Positions 11,389 through 21,772 of a DNA stretch of 28,290 bases are shown here, in pieces. Position 1 is the first letter of the stretch, and each line of letters starts with the position of its first letter. The notes under the pieces were generated by a model. The model had not been told where the DNA came from. It did not search any database and was given only the letters and a program-made list of their open reading frames with translations. Source of the stretch: Hyphochytrium catenoides (lineage: Eukaryota; Sar; Hyphochytriomycetes; Hyphochytriales; Hyphochytriaceae); assembly GCA_900088475.1 (NCBI GenBank), contig FLMG01002666.1, positions 1 through 28,290 on the forward strand, in the 5' to 3' direction. The position numbers and the translations under genes are program-made.

Positions 11389-13543
11389 CTATTTGTTTCT
11401 GTTCCTCCAAAAGGAGTGTGTCCAAAGGTATTGCGAAGGATAGAGAGAGAGGGCTCGCTCTAAGAATAAGGCATACTTGGCTATCACTATCTGGGCGCTG
11501 TCCTCTGAGCCGTCGCCGATCTGCTTACCAGGGACGGGCAAAGTAGGGGCGCAGAATGGTAAGACCGACGTTGCTTCAAAATAGCAACATTGTGTGTCTA
11601 CGGTAGAGGTAGGGCTGCCAACTGTCTAGAAGGAGGAAGAAGGAAAGAAGTCCAAAACAAGTCCTACGGTTGCTCCACACTAACCTTTTGCATGTTAAGT
11701 GTAAACAGGTTGTTGCTTCCAGAAATGTCATTGGATTTGCCACTTGTATCGTCCAGGACAATATATACGCCCCATACCGGGGCTTGTTCTCTTTCTGCTA
11801 GCACTCCAAGGCCCGGAGCAAAGTCTAAACTATGCCCCTTGATTTTGGCACTCAGGCGAGATCGGCTTGGCCGTTGATCCGAAAGGAACGACACAGCGCG
11901 ACCAGGGCCGACGGAGAGAGAAGGAAGGCAACCGCTATCCTGGCAAAAAGACGGTAGACCTTAGACTCAATACCTGATTGCCCTGGCCCCTCACTTCTAC
12001 CATGAGCGTCCACGGGCATCCGTCTCTGCCTCAGAACACCTTCAACGACCGCTGTGGACCCCCTTGTATAATTCCCATTCCTTCCTCTGGTCTAATGGTC
12101 CATCTCTTGTACCTTCTTCATAAGATATCCCTGTCCTTTCAATAAATTCCTCTTTCCATTCCGTTACCTGGACAAAAGCAAATCGTTCGTCTGCTTGTCT
12201 GCATTTTCTGCTATAGGCTTCCAAGAACGGGTTATGCAGCGGCCGATAAATCTACGGACATTAAGCAACGTTGCTGAGAACGGTCTAGCGGTAAGCTAGT
12301 TCAGGCGGGCAGTATTGATAGCAGCGTCTACAGGATGGATGCTGACAAAGTATGAGGTTCCAGATCAACCGATCTATCACATCACAAGAATGAAGATACT
12401 TACCACATCCACGTGACGAAGGGTCTGCTCAGAAGAGAAGAGAGGGAGAAGGAGTTCCCAGGGCCCTAAAAGGTGAATCCCTGAGAAGTTAGCATTTGAA
12501 GGGGTAGCAAACGGCGCGAGAGAAGGGGTGAAGGAGTAACAACGGGAGATAGAGTGCAAGATAACATAAGACAATTTACGGAGGCACAAGAAGGAATTCA
12601 CAAAAGAGAGAAGACAATGACTTGCCAAGATGCATCGATGCCACGATGACCCCGCGTTGAGCGAGATCATGAAGAAACTCTGAAGAGATGTGAACACGGG
12701 TGTATTCCAGTACCCGGGTAGCGGACTGGTGGGACAGGCTGACCGCTAGAAGGCAAAACTGCAGCAGACGAACGAATGGCAGGGCGCCGCATGAGTAACA
12801 GCCAGAAAACACGCAGTAACGCTTGCAACAGGCAGAAAACGCAACCATTTCTCAATCTATAGCCGATAAGCTTAGCGACAAGGATGTCTTAGGCAAGGCA
12901 ACCAGTGAAGATGTGTAAAAGGGCAGAGAGAGGGCTGATAAGGAGCTAGAAAGCAGCATAGAAGGATCAAGACTAAAGAGGCAGAGAAAAGAAGAGTAAC
13001 GAGTAATACATCTTCCGCGTCAACATGACTTTAGAGTGGTGAGCCTCACCGCTGCTAGGTTTTGATAGAAGTCCCCGATGACAGCGTCTCTCTCCGCCTC
13101 AGAGTTCTTTCCTTCACCTCCCATGAACCTTTGGATGTTTTCGCAGACCAGGCCATACCTAGGCGGCCAGACTGCGGGCAGTGTACAGTCATTCATGAAG
13201 AAAGGGAAAGGATGTTGTGGGATTAGGGCCGACGATAACGGACTTAACGATAAGCTCTTGGTAGTGAAGAATATCATGACACGAAGGTTTGGAGAGTTGC
13301 AAGTATGCGCTAACCTTTGTAGATCAATCGCCCGAGCCATCTTCCTACCCTTACCAGCTGAGGCAGAGATACGAAGCCAGTGAACCAGGCGACCTGCCGG
13401 ACAGCCAGATATTCAAGGTACTGTCGAGTTCGTGTAAGGAGCGAGGCGGCGCTCCAGGGTCGTTGGAATGGGCTATCAAAGACAATTGGAGATCCTGGCG
13501 ATCGAGAAGGAGGTGGGGGATCCGCTCGGCAAGTCCTTGCCAT
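11389..13543 (-). CDS. Lipid A acyltransferase-like (LpxL/HtrB, Lip_A_acyltrans family) membrane acyltransferase, 7 exons, 377 aa
   Basis: The family transfers acyl chains to lipid A precursors in Gram-negative bacteria or to phosphatidylinositol mannosides in actinobacteria; the substrate in a eukaryote is unknown. Exons in coding order: 13543-13315, 13171-13025, 12745-12626, 12465-12404, 12251-12168, 11939-11685, 11625-11389. All phases agree (1134 nt). Residues 1-50 are rich in Arg, Ser and Pro. A hydrophobic segment follows (about 51-65) with VRVGRWLGRLIYK, typical of the family start. Further hallmarks are SEAERDAVIGDFYQNLA, GVIVASMHLGPWELLLP with the H-x4-E catalytic pair at H164 and E169, IYRPLHNPFLEAY (187-199), FLSDQRP (about 232-238), and a C-terminal ALSLYPSQYLWTHSFWR that matches the PEQWLWxHRRW end. 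Intron 3 is GC-AG (donor GCAAGT) and splits HLG/PWE. The ATG at 13543 is a choice; more upstream exons are possible. Confidence 0.85.
12466..12625 (-). other. GC-AG intron 3 of the acyltransferase gene
   Basis: On the minus strand the donor is GCAAGT after CATCTTG, and the acceptor is CCTTTTAG before GGCCCTGGGAA. The join yields HLGPWE, the family's H-x4-E catalytic motif. Confidence 0.75.
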
Positions 13544-14482
13544 TGCGCCATTCACGACTAGTGGGCAATCGGACAGCTTATTAGCGTCTGTGCATCGTCT
13601 TTAACGGACCACAGTTGCCGCCCTCGACTCGCTGCATGTGGACCCCCAGCGCATGCCTTGCTTTGCTGTTCTACTTCCTCTGACGTTTACAGGTAGTACC
13701 TCATTATCTGACAGGATTAACCTTGAGTCTCTTTGCCTGGAAAGCGTAGATGGCAGAAGGTCACGCATGCCCAAGAACCATGAAGAATGAGGCCGAGACA
13801 GCGGCCGAGAAGCTTCAATAAAGATTTTCTGTTTCTGATTCTGAAGCTTCAACATCCGCTTGCAATTGGCCTCTCCGACTCTACTCACCCCAGGTGTGCT
13901 GGGCCTACCACTTAGCCTAAGCAGTTGGTAAAAACTGCTCGAGAGGGGCAGGTTTCTCCGATCACATGGTGTGGAGACGTTAGCCCCGATGCTAACTGTA
14001 CAATGCTCTCTATCCTGATTAAGTCGCATTTAAACCTCAGCTAATAGTTCTATAGAGTTATATGCCATCCGCCATAAACACCATATAAACTCCTAGCATT
14101 ACCTGGCAAAAAAATGCTTATGGACCCTTCTAACTTCGCATATCGATGCATCTCGGGCTCCGAGTAGATGTGACGATTTGAGGGAGTGTCCAGATTATTT
14201 GGAGCCTCGATAAAGGCAAACACCTTGAGAATTGAGAACCCTGTCAAAGGGTGGCGATGGTCGCGGTGAGAGGGCGGCAGCAGCACTGCACTGACGATCA
14301 GCGGAGTGAGGAAGTCCAGGAGAGAGGCTAACTATGAAATGCCCGGCAGTCGAGGGTGAGGATCTTGATAGCTCTCGGTGTGAGGGTGCTCTTTGAGAAG
14401 GTTGTTATTGAGTGGAGGCTAATGGTGCTTCACAAGGACTAACAGGGGGTAGAGGGCTTGAGGGGCTATCAGAGAGGTAACG
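13544..14482. promoter_or_regulatory. Divergent spacer between the acyltransferase (-) and PIGG (+), with possible upstream minus-strand exons
   Basis: The two genes are transcribed away from this 939-base stretch, so promoters for one or both are expected. On the minus strand two open stretches look protein-like: 14286-14106 (contains NRHIYSEPEMHRYAKLEG, then a possible donor GTAATG) and 14000-13640 (contains SSFYQLLRLSGRPSTPG, then GTGAGT). A phase-consistent path from these into the acyltransferase exon can be drawn, which would lengthen its N-terminus. No homology supports it, so I do not extend the gene. Confidence 0.35.
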
Positions 14483-17400
14483 ATGAGGACCCTCCTCTTA
14501 TGGCTGGTGTCTCTCTTATCACTTGTCTACGGCGTCACTAAATTCTCTGAGGGCTTCATTTCGCTGAGCTTTACAGACAAAATACTGTCATTTAGTCAAA
14601 GCGCTGCAAGCGCAAAGACGAAGTCGCCAACCTCAAAGCTGTCGGAAGCAAAATTTTATGAGGACGCAGGGCATGACCGAAACCAAAGTGCTGGGTTTGA
14701 TAGAGGGAGTAAAGAAGAGGAGAATGATCTCCCTCCGCCTCTGTATGGAAGGCTGGTGCTCCTCCTGGTTGACGCTTTGCGGGCGGACATGGTCTTTGGA
14801 GACAGTGCGCTCATCCCTCATCAGGTCGGGCCGGCCGGGGGTCATCGTAGAGGACTAGAGCTTCAGCAGTACATGCCCTACACTGTGGGTCTCTTAGAGG
14901 AGAAAAGAGCGTTAGGCTTTGTGGCCACCGCTCAAAATCCGACCGGCAAGTGACATTGCCTCTTCTCCATATCCGCCGATGTTGCTTGGCTTGTCCTTTT
15001 CTCCAATACCTCCTTCATTAGCTGTCCGCTAGCCTTGTGAGATGGCTTCTTCTACAGACGCATCCAGTGCTTTATTTTGAGACCATTCCCTTGCACCTTG
15101 AGCTTCTTTCTTTATGGCCATCCTCCGCCTTGACGTTCTTCACCTTCCTGATCTCCTGGTGGTCTGTGCACTGCAGCCTAACCTCATTGCTTATCCCACG
15201 ATGGCCTCATGCTGCACTATTTTCTCCGTCTTGACCCCGCTTATTTCCATCTCTCTTCCCAGTAACGATGCCTCGTCTGAAGGCACTGACATCCGGGAGG
15301 ATACCCGCCTTTGCGGACATCATCAATAACTTTAACTCGGAGACTTTAGAGGAAGAGAATGTCCTTACGAACCTTGTCAGAAGTATGAAGTCTCCCGTTT
15401 TCCTCTTCTCCGTCAGGTTCCCTTAAAGTGCAAGGTTATTTTCCTAGTCTTCCTTCTTGCCCTAATTGCTTCACGTTTGTCGGGGATGTCACCGTCTATA
15501 CCTACGGTTCATCCTGCTAAGTAACTTCCTGCACTATCGGAGGTCAGTGGACTTGTCTGCCTCTTATTTGCTATGTCGGCATGTTGCGATTAGTCTCTCT
15601 TTCGCTGAGCATTCCTTAATCTCCTTACCTTTTGCAGGCGGTCGCAAGGCAGTACTCTATGGGGATGACACGTGGCTAAAGCTCTTCCCAGATACTTTTT
15701 TGCGAGCTGATGGAACTTCAGGTTTCTTCACACAAGACACGGAGGAAGTCGATCACAATGTGACCAGACACCTGCATCAGGAGCTAGACCCCGAGATGCG
15801 TCATCCCTACAGCAACGATTGGGATGTGCTCGTGCTGCATTATTTAGGGTTGGATCACGTGGGACATCTAAGGGGACCGAGGAGCAAGCTGATGAGCGAG
15901 AAGCTTGGGGAAATGGACGACATAGTGCGGACTATAGCCCAGAACATCGAAGCCCAGGATAAAAAGCGGAAGAGTGACAGAGGGGAGCAGTACCTTCCCA
16001 CATTGTTCCTACTGATTAGTGACCATGGAATGACAGACATGGGAAACCACGGAGGATCAGCGACAGAAGAGGTCAGCGCAGTGCTGGTCTCTATCGGTAG
16101 CAGAAGCGAGCAATGTGGCAAGGAAATCAAAACCACGAAGCAACGGGTGGGAGCGGACCACAGCTTTCCGAATGTCATGCAGATTGACTTGGTTCCCACT
16201 CTTGCCTCGCTCTTCGCTGTCCCTACACCCGGTCTAAGCCTCGGTAGGGTCATTGAGGAACTCATCCCAAGGGAGCAAAAGGGGACTATGTGGCATTGCT
16301 ACACACTCTATCATAATGCTCGCCAGCTTGGACAGCTCTACAAGTCCGCCTCTGCGCAAAGTGCTTCGGGTGAGGACAGGGACGTGTCGGAGGCATACCG
16401 TGCAGCTTTATCCGCTTGGGAACAGCGGCAGGAAGAGTTAGGGATGGAGAAAGCAATAGAGAAGCTCTCCTTGTTTCTGTCGAAAGCTCAGAAGTACATG
16501 ATGGAGCGGCAGATTCCGTTCAACGAAGGCATAATGTTAAATGGGATCTTAGGGCTAGGTGTGGCGTCCGCCGCTGCCTTTCTTTTGCTGTTGCAAGTGC
16601 TAAAGCGGGAGAGAATTGAGTGGAGCGGGGACAGCTTGGTTAGGTCTTCGCCCTTCTCCATCTGTGCTCTCTTGATGTCCTTGGGTTCCATTATGTACTA
16701 CGTTACCCTGGCAGGGACTTCTACAATCGAGAATGAGCACGCCACAGCCTTCCTGCTAGCTACAACTTTTATCTTCTTCTACCTCTGGCACTTGGGAGGG
16801 CGCCCAGCCGGGACGAGAACAGGGAAGAGTCACAGGCAACACGGTAGGGCTTACTTCTATGGAGTCGGTGCACTACTCCTATTCCGGCTGCTGAGAGGAA
16901 GAAATCAGGTCATTAATTTTTCACTGTTGAATGGCGTTCAAGGCTCTGGGGACTATTCGACCTCTGTTCTCCACAGCGGTCCTCTCTTTGCTAGTCCCTT
17001 TTCAGCCATGACAGCTATAGGGAGCCTGTCAGTCTACAAAATCATAGAACTGTCTTCATCCAGGAAAGACAGAGGGTATTCGACGATAACTCAGGTTGCT
17101 GTTGGGGCCTCGCTGCTCTGCACATTTCTGAATCTCGTTCTCCTCTGGCTGCGTGATAGCCCCGACAGGACCGCAAAGCTTCCACTGAGCAAAACCTTTC
17201 TTGCAAGAATGGCATTCTGTCTCCAAGGGCTTCTCTTCTTTCTTCCGGCAGCAAAGTTCGATGTCTTCCGTTCAAAGTCTCCCCGCAACTCTTCACTAGC
17301 AGCTTCTAAACGCTCAGAAGCTGCTATCCTCACCTTCACTCTGTGGCAGGTAGCTTACTGGATGTTAGCGTCTCTTTTGCAGAGGTAACTAAGAGGCCGT

Positions 17401-18693
17401 CAACTCTTCTGGACAAATAATCTGTTGACTAAGCAACCATGTTCTTGAACTGCCGACCTACGGCTGGGAAAAAACTTTTCTGATCCTGTGCACCTCTTTC
17501 CAGGCCTGATAACCTGCCGACTTTGGCTCTTCTCTGCTTTCAATCGGTAGCACTGGAGAAGCTCTTCAAATCAGGAGGAGAGCCAACTGTGGGAGTGCCT
17601 TTCTCATTTCTCCTAATTTATCTTGCCTGGGTAGGGCGAAGCTTCTTTTTCTCGCTAGGAAACTCCCACGTTGTGAGCACCATCGATATCAGTGGAGCGT
17701 ATACGGGATTGGATGCTTATGACCAGGCAGGAATCTTGCTTAGGGTTACGCTTCGCCATTTTCGTTCCTCCGAGTCAGTCTCTATCATCAGTTTATGGAT
17801 ACCCTGCACTTGTCAGTATTGAGTCTTGGTTATTCTTCTACCTTGAGCGCTGCAGGCGCTTTTCTTGGCAGAGCGTCTTACATGCTTCTCACCTAGGCTA
17901 TGGTGGGCACTCTCACCTTCTTGATCACGTGCACCGGGCCCCTGATGGCAGACTTCACAGCTGTTGTCCTCCTTCTTTCATCATCTTCATCGCGCGCATG
18001 GTCGGGCTGTGGAGCTGCCGTCCTGTTCAGTCAATGTTCATTAACATTTATCTTCAGGTAAAGAGTGACAAGTCTGAGCGGCTGTACTCCTCGAGCTAGC
18101 CTCTTCCAAATTTTAGACCTTCCGCTGCATTTATCTGTGCCACCCTTCATCTTACTGCCGGTATTTTGGCTTCTACGACTGTCTCCTGCCAATCGGGGCG
18201 TTTCTGCAAAAGGCGATGTTCTCCTAAAGGACCTTGACGTTTTTATGGATCTCCCCCTGGCCTCCTAGCATTTACCTACCCTTGACCTTAGAAGGCCTGT
18301 CACTAATCTACATGCATGCTGCGATTGTGTTGCCAGCTGTGTCGTTTTCCTTATGAGAACTCACCTTTTTGTCTGGAGCGTGTTTGCACCGAAAGTAAGA
18401 TCCCCAAAACCTTGTAATGACCTGTTAACTCATCTGACATCGACTCTCTGTTTGATCTCCGTTTCTCGTCTTCTGTTTCTTCATTTGCTCATTTGTCCAA
18501 CGAACACTTTCATTCTCTCTTATCTTGATCTCCGCAGTTTTGCTACGAGGTCTTCTTTTGCGTCCACACTTTGCTACAGTTATTGCTACTTACTATTGCG
18601 AGGCTTCTGGCTTCCTCCAAGCCATTGACGTGGAACCGACAGCATATGGACGGAAGTTCAGCGGATTCAGATGTATCGGAAAAGACACGATGA
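14483..18693 (+). CDS. PIGG: GPI ethanolamine phosphate transferase 2 (PIGG/GPI7/LAS21), 7 exons, 981 aa
   Basis: This ER membrane enzyme transfers phosphoethanolamine to the second mannose of GPI-anchor precursors. Exons: 14483-14945, 15263-15382, 15638-17384, 17504-17744, 17897-18057, 18337-18394, 18538-18693. They sum to 2946 nt in frame, close to the 983-residue human protein. Residues 1-18 form a signal anchor. LLLVDALRADMVFGD (metal ligand D97), PTVTMPR (catalytic Thr about 156), YGDDTW (202-207), NVTRHL, LHYLGLDHVGH and SDHGMTDMGNHGG are the alkaline-phosphatase-fold motifs. Multiple membrane segments follow, then STIDISGAYTGLDAY (human TVDISAGFVGLDTY) and HLFVWSVFAPK (human HLFIWSVFSPK) near the end. 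Intron 1 is GC-AG (GCAAGT at 14946) and is needed to give PTVTMPR. Most of the luminal domain and the first membrane helices lie in one 1747-base exon. Confidence 0.95.
14946..15262 (+). other. GC-AG intron 1 of PIGG
   Basis: The donor is GCAAGT and the acceptor is CTTCCCAG. Splicing here joins ACC G to TA ACG ATG and restores the conserved PTVTMPR. The GT two bases further in would lose this frame. Confidence 0.8.
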
Positions 18694-18988
18694 CGGCTTT
18701 TTTGTCCTTTAGTTTTGGAATGCTTGCAAGTCAAGAACATGATATGCCTGCCATCGAAAATGACTTGCTCCCTGTGACAGCGGCTCGTTATCCTCTCTGT
18801 CTGCTCCTTTTCGGTCTCTGCTCTTTCTGCGCTTACTTTTTAGTCACATCTCCTCCTTTATATTGGGTTGACTCAGAGATAGAGCGCAGTCGCCGCTAAA
18901 AAGCAATAGTTCTTCCTTATGTACAATGACTCCGTTCTAAGTAGTAACTCACATTCGGAGAGAGCCCTTCTCTCTCTCTCCAAAGAGT
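18694..18988. other. Convergent spacer between PIGG (+) and CFAP97D (-)
   Basis: It holds the 3' flanks of both genes and a short CT run (about 18969-18980). A plus-strand open frame continues across part of it, but it is out of frame with PIGG, whose C-terminal frame stops at 18693. No separate gene is supported. Confidence 0.5.
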
Positions 18989-19886
18989 TCAACCTACGTA
19001 CTCATCGTCGTCCTCATCTCTACTCCTCATAGCTTGCCTTTCTCGCATCCTCTCGACATAAGCATCCTTGTACTCAGATATGTTCCTCACATAGTCTTCA
19101 GCTTGCTTCGCCTCTTGCTCCCATTGGGAGTGGTCGTATGCGGGTTCGACTGATTGAATACGCTGAAGAATCTTTTGATTTTCTTGGGTGACTCTCTGGA
19201 GCTCCCTATAGACAGGGTAAAGAGAAAGAGCTTAATACGCGGAACAGAAGTACCGCGAGACACATTGGAAGCACAGGTCACAGACACGGATTGTTATGCA
19301 CCCGCCAGAGAGAAATAGCCAACTGAGAAGGCTGAGCCTTTTGAATAGTAGGATGGCTGTATCATCAGTTCAAATCCCATCCAGGACACAGTGAGAGAGG
19401 GCTCACTTCTTTCGTGCTTCTCTATTGAGGCTCTTGACGTAATGTATGGCATCACTCTTATTGTCCAGGGTGTCTTTGGACATGATCTCAGACATTTTCT
19501 GGAGGAGAATGCGGTTCTCATGCTCAATTTGAGCATATCTAAGAGAGAATCAGGATGTAAGAACGTAGTTAAGGTGGTAAGAGCTGTGTCTCTCCCATTA
19601 TCTGATCCTTGGGCTTTGTCAGCGCTGTCTCTCCTTTCCCGTCCGTTTTAGGGTTAAGGTTTCAGAGGTGCCCTTCCCACTCTCTCACACGCACTCTTCG
19701 TCTCAATGGCTGAATGTACCTTTCTTCTGTCATCTGCTCCTTCTTAGGGTTCCTCTTCTTGGCGTGATTTAGGCTTTTAGGTGTAGACATGTCAATATGA
19801 GACTTGATGTTTTGAAGCTTCTTCTTGTGGATCTCCATACTGCGCTGAACGTAACGCGAGCTCACTGTTCGATTAGAGGAGGGCAT
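18989..19886 (-). CDS. CFAP97D-family (CFAP97 domain-containing) ciliary protein, 3 exons, 171 aa
   Basis: CFAP97/Hemingway-family proteins occur in motile cilia and sperm flagella, where CFAP97D1 is needed for axonemal stability. Exons in coding order: 19886-19720, 19538-19407, 19205-18989. Phases agree and give 171 residues, about the size of human CFAP97D1. The N-terminus MPSSNRTVSSRYVQ leads to MEIHKKKLQNIKSHID. Then come EERYAQIEHENRILLQKM, KSLNREARKKELQRVTQEN, ILQRIQSVEPAYDHSQWEQE and YVRNISEY, the same order and spacing as KSLNRETRNRELVRITMEN and YIRNTTRY in CFAP97D1. The protein is mostly coiled coil and ends in an acidic DEDDDEYVG tail. An upstream in-frame ATG at 19943 exists, but its extension has no family match. 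Confidence 0.92.
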
Positions 19887-20007
19887 GGCTTTTCTACCTC
19901 TATCCATTGTGCGTGGTATGCTGATCGCCTTACGGCAGCGCAAGAGGCAGAGATTGACGGTGGGCGAGAACTATACAACTGCAAAGCGTACAATCTCTTC
20001 CTTTAGA
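19887..20007. promoter_or_regulatory. Short spacer upstream of CFAP97D
   Basis: The 121 bases between the CFAP97D start and the candidate minus-strand exon must contain the CFAP97D leader. I see no definite motif. Confidence 0.25.
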
Positions 20008-20181
20008 CTAGGAGGTCTTCCCGTACTGACCACCAGGCGAACGAGAATTCAAAGCTGATCTAATGATTGTGCTACGATGGTTACTAGGCTTCAGTGCCCT
20101 TACAGCGAGCTGTGCCTTGCGCTCCTTCAAATTTGTCTGCAGACTGAGGCTGTCCCACTGATGCGGCGCTGGTGCCGCTAG
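20008..20181 (-). CDS. Candidate terminal exon of an unidentified minus-strand gene
   Basis: On the minus strand a plausible acceptor (TTAATAG) is followed by 57 open codons and a TAG stop. The peptide contains LSLQTNLKERKAQLAVRALK, helical and charged, and ends GGQYGKTS. A CT-rich stretch on the same strand (about 20200-20430) would be the intron in front. I could not find the upstream exons with matching phase. It could be chance. Confidence 0.3.
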   Translation of the reverse strand, partial: LAAPAPHQWDSLSLQTNLKERKAQLAVRALKPSNHRSTIIRSALNSRSPGGQYGKTS

Positions 20182-21560
20182 CTATTAATAGAGCATTCCC
20201 CATTCCTTTCTCTCCTCTCTGCCTCCCTAGGTATTCTATTTAGGAAAGACCGGCAGGAAGACCGAAGAGAGAAAAATGAGAGAAGAGAGAGAGAGAGAAG
20301 AGACAGAGCTGAAGGAAAGAGCAAGCAGGACAGAACAGAGAGTGAGAGGTTAGTGCACCATGAGGCAGGTGATGGGCGAGGCGGAGAGAGCAGAACAACA
20401 AGGAGACCAACCAAGGAAATCCAAAAGCCCAAGTTTTCCTTTTGGCACCTGTGCTGGATTGATAATCAGTCCTATGATTCCTTAATGATTCCTTGTAACG
20501 ACTTTGCACTAATCAGTAAATTGAACCAATCAGCGATCACCTTTACAGCTCCCTCGGCCAATCAAAGCTGTGCATTCAGTCTTTTTCCAAATCCCAGTCA
20601 TTCACTGACAAGGTCGCGCTGACTGTTGGGTGAAGGCACACGGACCATAGACAAAAAGTGCATGAAGTCCTTCCATGTCACCTTCAGCTGCCTGAATGGC
20701 TCTCGCTATACTTCGCCGCGCTTGGCACTCTGTTACGAAGTAGCAGTGTTCGATCAACAATAACGATGCGGAGAGGCAGCAGTTTATGTATTGAAGTTCA
20801 CATGCCGAGCCGAGCAGTAGTGAACTGAGTGATGGATGACTTCCGGTACGGCAAAGTAGCGTCTACCCGATGGTTCTCGCTGCCGGATCGCCGGCCAAGT
20901 GGGAGATACTGCTTAACAGCTGCTGCTCTTCTATGAAAAAAAAGGAGTACTACGCTTCTCTGTTTAGGGTCCGTTGTATGGATTGTGAACGGTTTTGTTA
21001 AGCTTTCGCGGGTAAAGTTGAACGAATTGCTCTGTTGATATGCTCCGGAGTGTAAGCCCAAGTTCTATCTACTTTCGCCATTCTGCAGATCAACTCTTAC
21101 AGAGAAGAGTTTATGCAATCATTGGTCTCGAAAGTTAGGAGCAGGCCTCCATTCCCAATGATAAAGCTTCATTTGGGCGAACCTCAGCTGTTCAGCTACT
21201 AGTGACACTGATAGTAGTGAAGTCGGTACCATAAAGAACCGAGCTACATCAGTTGGAAGAGCATCCAAATGAAGAGAGACAGAACAGGGAGACAGTATGA
21301 GAAGAAGACAAATCGAGAATTTACAGGCATGACAATTGAAAGAGGAGCGAGAAAGAGAGATAGTAAAGGCAGGAGCGGGCCAAAGAGAGAGGAAAGGAAG
21401 ACCCAAGAGAAACTCTTGTCAAGGAGGCATAACAAGAGAAAGGCTGCCAGGGCAAGGCTTGCCAATGCTGTGGATACAAAGCTAACGAGGGAGACATTGG
21501 CTTTCAGCATGTCAAAAGATGGCGATTTGTTATATTTTGTAACCGTCGTGCCATGAAACC
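20182..21560. other. Non-coding or unresolved region with GA tract and CCAAT boxes
   Basis: The plus strand is GA-rich at 20270-20345 (a sense CT tract for a minus-strand transcript). Two CCAATCA boxes occur at 20526 and 20558. A minus-strand ATG frame near 21102 (MAKVDRTWAYTPEH) and a hydrophobic minus-strand frame starting at 21510 look mildly protein-like. Neither connects to other exons or matches a family I know. Confidence 0.3.
20277..20302 (-). repeat. GA (CT on minus strand) microsatellite
   Basis: Imperfect GA run, the reverse complement of the CT tracts seen in plus-strand introns. Confidence 0.8.
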
Positions 21561-21567
21561 TCTTCTG

Positions 21568-21568
<1 letters not shown>

Positions 21569-21614
<46 letters not shown>

Positions 21615-21772
21615 CTCTCTCTCTGTCTCTGTCTCTCTCTCGCTCGCTCTCGCTCTCCCTCTCTCAATCTCTCTCTCTCCCCCTCTATGTGTCTCTCTCC
21701 GTCCTCTCTCTCTCTCTCTGTGTCTCTCTCCGTCCTCTCTCTCTCTCTTTCTCCTCTCTCTCATCACCCTTT
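21569..21772 (+). repeat. Long compound CT microsatellite
   Basis: About 21 perfect CT units, then about 160 bases of CT interrupted by single G, TGT or CGCT variants. A motif of about 40 bases (CTATGTGTCTCTCTCCGTCC / CTGTGTCTCTCTCCGTCC) is present twice in tandem near 21684-21738. The open frame across it is pure Ser/Leu and not a gene. Confidence 0.95.

Noticed and set aside
13351-13551. Minus-strand frame starting MAQWQGLAERIPH as the acyltransferase N-terminus
   Set aside because: The overlapping frame (MARTCRADPP... to VGRWLGRLIYK) matches the family start and joins in phase to the next exon; this one does not.
15417-15434. 18-base micro-exon in PIGG (gives R-SSLKVQ-GGRK)
   Set aside because: It keeps phase and has AG/GT borders, but the intron before it would be only 34 bases. 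Skipping it gives SGRKAVLYGDDTW with exactly the family spacing.
18525-18899. 124-codon plus-strand frame overlapping the end of PIGG
   Set aside because: It is in a different frame from the spliced PIGG end (FCYEVFFCVHTLLQL, ending at 18693), which matches the family's C-terminal helix; the longer frame has no match.
21244-21510. Hydrophobic minus-strand frame (MLKANVSLVSF...) as a small membrane protein
   Set aside because: Its hydrophobic stretch follows from pyrimidine-rich sequence on that strand, no donor fits at the end of the likely helix, and there is no homology.
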